Source of the DNA: Nitrospirota bacterium
GTDB lineage: Bacteria; Nitrospirota; Nitrospiria; Nitrospirales; Nitrospiraceae
Assembly (NCBI GenBank): GCA_016222925.1
Contig: JACRQB010000279.1
Span: 1 to 7,618 of the forward strand
DNA length: 7,618 nucleotides
Direction: 5' to 3'
The notes below the pieces were generated by a model that saw only the letters and a program-made list of their open reading frames with translations, did no database searches and was not told the DNA's origin. A program made the position numbers and the translations under genes. Positions 1 through 5,756 of the stretch are shown here, piece by piece (the stretch's first letter is position 1; the number at the start of each line of letters is the position of its first letter).

Positions 1-1596
1 AAGGATCGCGAAGCGTTAATTCAGCAGTTGAGCACCTTGCTCGGCTTCGACCCGACCCTCGTTCGAAAAAAAATGACTGCCAGAGGCAGCAAGCTGCTTC
101 CGCGCAAAATCAAAGACCGTATGACCTTGCGCGATGCCATGTTGGTGGAATCCAACCGTCTTGATATGCCTGGGGTCATGATTCAGGTCGAGTCGCAGCG
201 CAATTATCCAGGCGGCGTGACGGCCGCCCATCTCCTGGGCTATGTGGGAGAAATTTCAGCGGATCAATTGGAGAAACCCGAGTTTGTCGATCTCCACCAA
301 GGCAGCATCGTGGGACAATATGGTGTGGAAAAGTCTTATGATCGACACATGCGTGGAATGGCTGGACAAAAGAACGTCGAAGTTGATGCGCTCGGTCATG
401 AGAAAAAAGCCGTGGTTGTCGAGAGACCGCAAGCGGGGAATGACCTCTATCTCACGATCGATGTGCGGCTCCAGAAGGTTGCTGAGGATCTACTGGGCGG
501 AGAATACGGTGCCATCGTCGCGCTTGATCCGAACAGCGGTGATATTCTGGCGATGGCCAGCCGTCCCGGCTTCGACCCAAACGTGCTCTCACGGGAATTG
601 ACTGCAAAACAGTGGGTGGAAATCGTGCAGGACGAAGGACGTCCATTGAACAATCGGGCCTCACAGGGGCAATACCCCCCAGGTTCCATCTTCAAAATTC
701 CCATGGCCGTCGCTGCGTTGGAGACAAAAACCATGTCGCCTTCCAGTACCGTGTTCTGTAATGGGGGATACCAGTTTGGCAAGCGGCTGTATCACGACTG
801 GAAAGCCAGCGGGCATGGGTACGTCGATCTGCACGATGCATTGGTCCATTCCTGTGACGTGTACTTTTATACGATCGGTCAACGCATGGGGATCGATGTG
901 ATGGCTGAATTTGGAAAGGATTTTGGGCTTGGGAAGGCCACTGGAGTGGAATTGCCATCGGAGCGAGCCGGTATCATGCCATCAACCGCCTGGAAGCAAA
1001 AGGCCAAGAACGAGCAGTGGTTGCCTGGCGAAACCATTTCTGCCGCCATTGGACAGGGCTACGTGACAGTGACACCATTACAGATGGCGAGTCTCGTCGG
1101 TACGGTTGCGAACAATGGTGTCAGCTACCGTCCTCGTCTGGTGCAGGCGGTCATGGATCGAACGTTGGGGAACCTTCAAGAGTTACCGGCTGTTCCGCGC
1201 GGGAAGATCAATGCGAAACCGGAAACCTTCCGCGTCATCAAGGACGCACTCGCCGACGTCGTCACAAAGGGAACGGCGACGAGAGCGAAATCCTCCATGG
1301 TCACGATCGGTGGGAAAACGGGGACGGCGCAAGTGGCGGCGCTCCGGACTGGACCGGAAGAGAACATTCCCAAAAAGTTCCGAGACCATGCGTGGTTCGT
1401 CGCCTTTGCGCCGGTGGAATCGCCGAAGATCGCCGTCGCCGTGCTTGCGGAACATATGGGGCACGGTGGGGCCGCCGCGGCTCCTCTTGCCAAAGAAGTG
1501 ATTGAAACGTATATGAAGCTCGCTCCACAGGTACCGGCCGTCACCTCGGATCTATCCGGTGTGAATAGGTCGGAGCGATCCGCGAAAGACTCATGA
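1..1596 (+). CDS. mrdA: Penicillin-binding protein 2, 5'-truncated by the window edge
   Basis: Class B penicillin-binding protein, the periplasmic D,D-transpeptidase that cross-links peptidoglycan during cell elongation as partner of RodA. The reading frame is open from base 1, so TTG at 28 is not a real start. 531 residues are visible; E. coli PBP2 has 633, so roughly 100 residues (cytoplasmic tail, membrane anchor, start of the pedestal) lie upstream. Numbering from base 1, the pedestal region includes NYPGGVTAAHLLGYVGEIS. The transpeptidase domain carries SxxK as SIFK (catalytic Ser229, Lys232), SxD as SCD from Ser284, and KTG from Lys439 in GGKTGTAQ. All active-site motifs are intact. There are no PASTA repeats at the C-terminus. 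The stop overlaps the rodA start (ATGA), the usual elongasome pairing that implies coupled translation. The choice of PBP2 over FtsI rests mainly on the adjacent rodA and on overall sequence flavour. Confidence 0.95.
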   Translation, partial: KDREALIQQLSTLLGFDPTLVRKKMTARGSKLLPRKIKDRMTLRDAMLVESNRLDMPGVMIQVESQRNYPGGVTAAHLLGYVGEISADQLEKPEFVDLHQGSIVGQYGVEKSYDRHMRGMAGQKNVEVDALGHEKKAVVVERPQAGNDLYLTIDVRLQKVAEDLLGGEYGAIVALDPNSGDILAMASRPGFDPNVLSRELTAKQWVEIVQDEGRPLNNRASQGQYPPGSIFKIPMAVAALETKTMSPSSTVFCNGGYQFGKRLYHDWKASGHGYVDLHDALVHSCDVYFYTIGQRMGIDVMAEFGKDFGLGKATGVELPSERAGIMPSTAWKQKAKNEQWLPGETISAAIGQGYVTVTPLQMASLVGTVANNGVSYRPRLVQAVMDRTLGNLQELPAVPRGKINAKPETFRVIKDALADVVTKGTATRAKSSMVTIGGKTGTAQVAALRTGPEENIPKKFRDHAWFVAFAPVESPKIAVAVLAEHMGHGGAAAAPLAKEVIETYMKLAPQVPAVTSDLSGVNRSERSAKDS

Positions 1597-2714
1597 TCGA
1601 TCGATTGACCGAACATCGAGGACTCGATAGTTTCGACATCCGGTATGTTGCCTTGATACTCGCCATCCTGGGGATCGGCGTATTGTCCATTTATAGCGTC
1701 ACGCATGGGCAGAAGGGTGGGATGGCGCCGTATTATCTCAAGCAGTTGATATGGATTGGCCTCGGTGCGGCAGCCTTCCTTGTCATGTGGGCATCGGACT
1801 ACCATCAGCTTGCGCGGTTTGCCTATCCCGCCTACGCCTTCATCTTGCTGATGCTGGTGTTTGTGTTATTTGAAGGGCGAACCAGCAAGGGCGCACAGCG
1901 CTGGATCGCGCTGGGCCCGTTTAGTTTTCAACCGTCTGAATTCGCCAAGCTCGTCCTCGTCTTGGTGTTGGCCCATTATTACTCGAAGGCCCCTCGCGTA
2001 GGATGGCTGCAGCGTGTCATTGTTCCGGGGCTTTTAGTGTTGCCCGGTCTCCTCCTCATCTTAAAACAACCCGACTTGGGGAGTGGGCTCAGTTTTGTCG
2101 CGGTGTATGCCGCCATGTTGCTCATGGTGGGCGTTCGTTCGCAAGCCTTAGGGTTTATCCTGCTCTTCTCGATCATGCTGTTCCCGTTTGCTTGGGAGGG
2201 CGTGTGGGGGTCCTTGCATGATTACCAGCGACAGCGCATTATGGCGTTTGTCGACCCCGGGTACGACCCTGGAGGGAAGGGCTACCATGCCCTGCAATCG
2301 AAGATCGCGATCGGCTCTGGGGAATTACTGGGGAAGGGGCTCTACGGTGGCACCCAAAGTCAGCTGAAGTTTTTGCCGGAGGGCCATACCGATTTTGTAT
2401 TCGCCGTCTTTGCAGAGGAATGGGGCTTTCTCGGCGTGCTGGTACTGTTGACGTTGTTTGTGGGACTGATTTGGCTCTCGCTGGAAATCGCGTCCAAGGC
2501 GAAGGATCAACTTGGAGCACTGCTTGCCGTGGGGATCGTGGCGATGTTGTGTTTCTGTGTCGTGGTGAATATCGGCATGACGGCGGGGATGTTTCCGATC
2601 GTCGGCATTCCCTTGCCTCTGGTGAGCTACGGTGGAAGCGCCACAATTATGACCATGGCGGCATTGGGCTTGTTATTGAACGTCAAGCGGAAGAGGTTAA
2701 GCCTGTTTTATTGA
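1593..2714 (+). CDS. rodA: RodA, SEDS-family peptidoglycan glycosyltransferase
   Basis: Integral membrane protein that polymerises lipid II into glycan strands for side-wall elongation, working with PBP2 from the preceding gene. It is 373 residues, close to the 370 of E. coli RodA. About ten hydrophobic segments are visible, near residues 17-37, 48-66, 77-93, 118-130, 141-158, 163-180, 186-201, 268-292, 305-330 and 350-363. SEDS signatures are present: GAQRWIALGPFSFQPSEFAKL around residues 100-120, KQPDLGSGL with Asp161, LPEGHTDFVFAVFAEEWG with Asp267, and PLVSYGGSA near 342-350. Asp267 aligns with the catalytic aspartate known in RodA (Asp262 in E. coli). The ATG at 1593 overlaps the mrdA stop. 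The nearest GGAG (1572-1575) is about 17 bases upstream, too far for a good ribosome site, so translation is probably coupled. FtsW is less likely because of the PBP2 neighbour and the lack of an N-terminal extension. Confidence 0.96.
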   Translation: MIDRLTEHRGLDSFDIRYVALILAILGIGVLSIYSVTHGQKGGMAPYYLKQLIWIGLGAAAFLVMWASDYHQLARFAYPAYAFILLMLVFVLFEGRTSKGAQRWIALGPFSFQPSEFAKLVLVLVLAHYYSKAPRVGWLQRVIVPGLLVLPGLLLILKQPDLGSGLSFVAVYAAMLLMVGVRSQALGFILLFSIMLFPFAWEGVWGSLHDYQRQRIMAFVDPGYDPGGKGYHALQSKIAIGSGELLGKGLYGGTQSQLKFLPEGHTDFVFAVFAEEWGFLGVLVLLTLFVGLIWLSLEIASKAKDQLGALLAVGIVAMLCFCVVVNIGMTAGMFPIVGIPLPLVSYGGSATIMTMAALGLLLNVKRKRLSLFY

Positions 2715-2728
2715 ACGGTGACCGATCA

Positions 2729-2750
2729 GGCGGAACGCTCGAGTTCCGTC
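2729..2750 (+). other. Short hairpin just after rodA
   Basis: CGGAAC (2731-2736) and GTTCCG (2743-2748) form a perfect 6-bp inverted repeat around a 6-base loop. A G·U pair (2730/2749) and a G-C pair (2729/2750) extend the stem to eight pairs. No T tract follows, so it does not look like an intrinsic terminator. The right arm can also pair with CGGAG at 2754-2758, giving a competing smaller stem. It lies 14 bases after the rodA stop and about 125 bases before rng. It may protect the rodA message end, act as a processing site, or have no function. Confidence 0.25.
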
Positions 2751-2802
2751 ATTCGGAGAAGATACTATCGAAAGCCGGGGGCACCGGTGTGTGGAGCGAG
2801 TG

Positions 2803-2886
2803 ATGGACCTGGGCTTGGGCCTGCGTTCTAGCGCTCTCAGCTGGGTCCTATGGCTTGCAGACCAAAGGAGTCAATATGGGAAGTGA
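2803..2886 (+). CDS. Possible small upstream ORF (27 codons) overlapping the rng start
   Basis: I do not recognise this peptide. ATG at 2803 opens a 27-codon frame ending with TGA at 2884-2886. GGAG at 2793-2796 sits six bases upstream of the ATG, a good Shine-Dalgarno spacing. The predicted peptide begins MDLGLGLRSS, has a hydrophobic middle (ALSWVLWLA) and a polar end (DQRSQYGK), so it could touch a membrane or be only a translated leader. Its stop lies eight to ten bases inside rng, whose ATG is at 2876, so ribosomes finishing it could reinitiate on rng or interfere with initiation there. Short ORFs of this length arise by chance, and rng already has its own strong ribosome site. I therefore list it as a possibility only. 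Confidence 0.2.
   Translation: MDLGLGLRSSALSWVLWLADQRSQYGK
2864..2870 (+). promoter_or_regulatory. Ribosome binding site of rng
   Basis: AAAGGAG sits five bases before ATG at 2876. This fixes the start there rather than at the in-frame TTG at 2857-upstream (2855-2857), which would add seven residues and place this ribosome site inside the coding region. The protein beginning at 2876 (MGSEIAITVAREETRVAVLD) also lines up with the N-terminus of E. coli RNase G. Confidence 0.8.
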
Positions 2887-4390
2887 AATTGCGATCACCG
2901 TTGCGCGGGAAGAAACCCGTGTGGCCGTGCTGGATGGCGGAGTCGTCACCGATTTGTTCGGAGACCGCGCGAAGCATAAGGATTTTGTCGGAAATATCTA
3001 TAAGGGAAAGGTAGCCAAGGTATTGCCGGGGATGCAAGCTGCGTTTGTGGATATCGGCCTGGACAAGGCGGCGTTTATGCATGTGTCGGATCTGCTGGTG
3101 GACGCCGAGCCTGGTGACATGCTGGTTGAGGCCGAAGCCGAAGAAGACGATAAAGACTCGGATATGCCCCGGCCGAAGCGTCAGAGCGCGAAACCGATCG
3201 AACAGCTGCTCAGTGAAGGCCAGGAACTGATGGTCCAGATTTCAAAGGGCCCGATCGGCACTAAGGGGTCGCGTGTGACGGCGTACGTCTCGCTTCCGGG
3301 ACGTTATCTGGTCTTTATGCCGAATGTCGACCATATCGGCGTGTCTCGGAGAATTCCGCGGGATGAAGAACGGGCGAGACTGAAAGAGATCATGCGCCGG
3401 GTGAGGCGCCCAGGTTTTGGCTATATCGTGCGGACGGTCAGTGAAGGTGTCAAGGAAGATGAATTGAAATCCGATGTCGACTTTCTGCACGTTCTCTGGC
3501 AGGACATTTTGACGAAGCGAGAACGCTTGCCAGCTCCCGCATTGTTGCATTCGGATTTGAGCTTGAGCTTTCGTGTCGTGCGGGACTTGTTCGGTAAAAA
3601 GGTTGATCGATTATGGATCGATTCACGGGAAGAATACGAAGCCATTCGGGGCTTTGTGCAGCGATTTTCTCCTGAACAGACCGCGCGGATCCATTTCTAC
3701 GATAAGGATGAGCCCTTGTTCGATCATCTGGGTGTAGAGCAGGAGATCGCGCGGGCGATGAGTCGGAAAGTCTGGCTCAAGTCGGGGGGGCATCTTGTGA
3801 TCGATCATACCGAAGCGATGACGGTGATCGATGTCAATACGGGACGCTTTGTGGGGAAACGGGATCAAGAAGAGACGATCCTTCGCAACAACCTCGAGGC
3901 GGCCAAAGAGGTCGCCTATCAGTTGAAGTTGCGGGGAATCGGCGGCATTATCATTGTCGACTTTATCGATATGGAGCGGGAGAAGAATCGGGATAAGGTC
4001 TATCATGCGTTGGTGGATGCCATGGCATCGGATAAGGCGAGAACAAGGATCTCCAGGATTTCCGACCTCGGCCTGATCGAAATCTCACGCGAGCGGGTAC
4101 GAGAGGACCTGTTACGGTCGCTGTCAGAGCCGTGCCGCTATTGCGAGGGCCGTGGATACACGAAGTCTCCTACGACCGTGGCGTACGAAATTTTCCGCGA
4201 GATCCGACGGATTGAATCATCGGCTGATCAGCAACGGATTTTCGTGGGAGCCCATCCCACAGTGGCGGAATTGTTACAAGACGAAGAACGACACGGAGTG
4301 GAAGTATTGGAGCGAGATTGTTCCGCGAAAATCATCGTGACACCGGATAATCAGTTGCATCTTGAACAGTACGATTTGGTCGTGTTCTAG
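2876..4390 (+). CDS. rng: Ribonuclease G (RNase E/G family endoribonuclease)
   Basis: Single-strand-specific endoribonuclease of the cytoplasm, known in E. coli for 16S rRNA 5'-end maturation and mRNA decay. It is 504 residues (E. coli RNase G 489) and ends in LEQYDLVVF just past the catalytic core, without the long degradosome scaffold of RNase E. An S1-type RNA-binding domain spans about 35-130, with GNIYKGKVAKVLPGMQAAFVDIG at 39-61, interrupted by an acidic insert at about 77-97. The DNase I-like catalytic part has Asp319 in VIDVNTGRF and Asp362 in IIIVDFIDM, 43 residues apart as in E. coli RNase E (303/346). Zinc-link cysteines Cys420 and Cys423 (CRYC, then EGRGY) keep the 58-residue offset from the second aspartate. 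All key residues are present. It lies 161 bases after rodA in the same direction, with no clear terminator between, so co-transcription is plausible. Confidence 0.96.
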   Translation: MGSEIAITVAREETRVAVLDGGVVTDLFGDRAKHKDFVGNIYKGKVAKVLPGMQAAFVDIGLDKAAFMHVSDLLVDAEPGDMLVEAEAEEDDKDSDMPRPKRQSAKPIEQLLSEGQELMVQISKGPIGTKGSRVTAYVSLPGRYLVFMPNVDHIGVSRRIPRDEERARLKEIMRRVRRPGFGYIVRTVSEGVKEDELKSDVDFLHVLWQDILTKRERLPAPALLHSDLSLSFRVVRDLFGKKVDRLWIDSREEYEAIRGFVQRFSPEQTARIHFYDKDEPLFDHLGVEQEIARAMSRKVWLKSGGHLVIDHTEAMTVIDVNTGRFVGKRDQEETILRNNLEAAKEVAYQLKLRGIGGIIIVDFIDMEREKNRDKVYHALVDAMASDKARTRISRISDLGLIEISRERVREDLLRSLSEPCRYCEGRGYTKSPTTVAYEIFREIRRIESSADQQRIFVGAHPTVAELLQDEERHGVEVLERDCSAKIIVTPDNQLHLEQYDLVVF

Positions 4391-4491
4391 TCGAGGGTCA
4401 TCACCGCCGCCGCTTCTGTCGGGGGAGATGTGCTGCCTGCCGGATCCTCCAACTGTTGAAACGAACTTCCTCCTGATGCTCAAGACCGATC

Positions 4492-5610
4492 ATGGATGAT
4501 GCATCATTGACCTCCTGGCTCACGCTCCAAGCGGTTGACGGTGTCGGTGATCGCACCCTTCTCAAGCTGATCCATGCGTTTGGAGCGCCCAATGCGGTGC
4601 TCGGCGCAACGATCGATGACTTGATTGGTATTGGTTGCAGCCCGGAACTGGCTGAATCCGTGCGGCGAGGCCCGGAATCGAGTGTTCGGCGGCAGATCGA
4701 TGGGCAAGTGAAGACAGTTGAACGCCTCAAGATCCAAACCGTCACCCTGTTCGATCGATCCTATCCGGCCCGACTCAAAGCCATTCCCGATCCGCCACCA
4801 TTGTTATATGTGAGCGGAAGCGTCGTACTGAAGGACGAGGTCGCGGTGGCGATCGTGGGTGGACGGCGGGCGACGCCATCCGGCAGACTCATCACCGAGG
4901 AGATTGCGAAGGACTTGGCAGGATGTGGGGTGACGATCGTGAGCGGCCTCGCTCGTGGAATCGATGCCGCAGCGCACCGAGGCGCGCTGACGGGGAAGGG
5001 CCGCACGATTGCAGTACTGGGGTGCGGCATCGATCGGACCTATCCATCAGAGCATCACACGCTGAGGCGGAACATCGAATCGCATGGCGCCGTCATCTCA
5101 GAATTGCCGATCGGTGCTGCGCCGCAAAGTCATCACTTCCCTCGAAGGAATCGGATCATCAGCGGGCTGTCATTGGGCGTGCTGGTCGGCGAAGCCGCAA
5201 CCGACAGTGGTTCCTTGATCACCGCAAAACTGGCGTTGGAGCAAGGTCGAGAGGTGTTTGCCGTACCCGGATCCATCAAGGAAGAAGCCTGTCGTGGATC
5301 GAATCGCTTGATCAAAGAGGGGGCGAAACTGATTGAAGGGGCCCAAGACATTCTCGATGAGATTCTTCCGCAAGTCGATGCTCGGCAGCGGGCAATGCTG
5401 CATCTTGACGAAGCCGTGATGGACGCGCGCGCATCTTTGAAAAAAGAAGAAGCATTGGTGTATGACGCACTGTCCTACGAGGCGCGATCTGTCGATGCCG
5501 TCATCGAGAGCACGGGACTCAGCGCCGCGCAAGTATCGGCGACATTGCTGTCGTTAGAATTGAACGGGCGGATCCGCCAACTCCCAGGTCAACAATACAT
5601 TCGCCTCTAG
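4492..5610 (+). CDS. dprA: DNA-processing protein DprA (Smf)
   Basis: Cytoplasmic protein that binds incoming single-stranded DNA and loads RecA during natural transformation; it is also conserved in bacteria not known to be competent. It has 372 residues, normal for a three-domain DprA. Residues 1-70 form a helix-hairpin-helix/SAM-like region (AVDGVGDRTLLKLIHAFG). The Rossmann-like core at about 80-290 shows VAIVGGRRATPSG (118-131), SGLARGIDAAAHRGAL (151-166), AVLGCGIDRTYP (174-185), FPRRNRIISGLS (216-227) and TDSGSLITAKLALEQGREVFAVPGS (237-261). A winged-helix C-terminus, about 315-372, ends in GQQYIRL. The first core motif differs slightly from the common VGSRxxSxYG form. An in-frame stop at 4474-4476 limits the start to ATG 4492 or later, and no Shine-Dalgarno sequence precedes it. 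The neighbouring topA is a frequent partner of dprA in bacterial genomes. Confidence 0.96.
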   Translation: MDDASLTSWLTLQAVDGVGDRTLLKLIHAFGAPNAVLGATIDDLIGIGCSPELAESVRRGPESSVRRQIDGQVKTVERLKIQTVTLFDRSYPARLKAIPDPPPLLYVSGSVVLKDEVAVAIVGGRRATPSGRLITEEIAKDLAGCGVTIVSGLARGIDAAAHRGALTGKGRTIAVLGCGIDRTYPSEHHTLRRNIESHGAVISELPIGAAPQSHHFPRRNRIISGLSLGVLVGEAATDSGSLITAKLALEQGREVFAVPGSIKEEACRGSNRLIKEGAKLIEGAQDILDEILPQVDARQRAMLHLDEAVMDARASLKKEEALVYDALSYEARSVDAVIESTGLSAAQVSATLLSLELNGRIRQLPGQQYIRL

Positions 5611-5723
5611 CAGAAGGCTGGACAATTCCGCCCGCGTTGGACTGAGTTTGTGAGCATCCGTGGGTGAGCGGATTGTTGCCGACTGCCATTCTAGTTGCAC
5701 GAAACTTCGATATTTGGTACGGA

Positions 5724-5732
5724 TGATACAAT
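5724..5732 (+). promoter_or_regulatory. Candidate extended -10 promoter for topA
   Basis: TGATACAAT is an extended -10 element: TG, one base, then TACAAT, which matches five of six bases of TATAAT. No good -35 hexamer lies 16-18 bases upstream, which extended -10 promoters can tolerate. Transcription would start near 5739-5741, leaving a leader of only 16-18 bases before the topA ATG. The rest of the dprA-topA gap shows no intrinsic terminator; a 5-bp inverted repeat (5656-5660 with 5669-5673) lacks a T tract. Confidence 0.45.
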
Positions 5733-5747
5733 TCTTGAGCGGCAGAC

Positions 5748-5751
5748 GGAG
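5748..5751 (+). promoter_or_regulatory. Ribosome binding site of topA
   Basis: GGAG sits five bases before ATG 5757 and supports that start. The start also places the TOPRIM glutamate at residue 9, as in E. coli TopA. Confidence 0.7.
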
Positions 5752-5756
5752 TTGTC

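Noticed and set aside
66..73. Run of eight A in mrdA as a possible frameshift site
   Set aside because: The frame continues normally on both sides (V-R-K-K-M) with family-like sequence, and nothing suggests a functional alternative product.
1176..1805. 209-codon minus-strand ORF across the mrdA-rodA junction
   Set aside because: It lies antisense to two strong genes, shows no domain, and long antisense frames are common in sequence with this codon bias.
2782..2789. Palindrome CACCGGTG as an operator
   Set aside because: An eight-base palindrome is expected by chance, and no second copy or nearby promoter supports it.
2420..2803. 127-codon plus-strand ORF crossing the end of rodA, whose TGA overlaps the ATG of the small upstream ORF
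   Set aside because: Most of it overlaps the well-supported rodA frame, its translation resembles no protein I recognise, and it is rich in residues typical of out-of-frame reading.
3784..3790. Run of seven G in rng as a possible sequencing error or slippage site
   Set aside because: The frame reads SGGHLVIDHTEAM, matching the family motif, so it is intact.
5656..5673. Inverted repeat ATCCG/CGGAT as a dprA terminator
   Set aside because: Only five pairs with an eight-base loop and no T tract.
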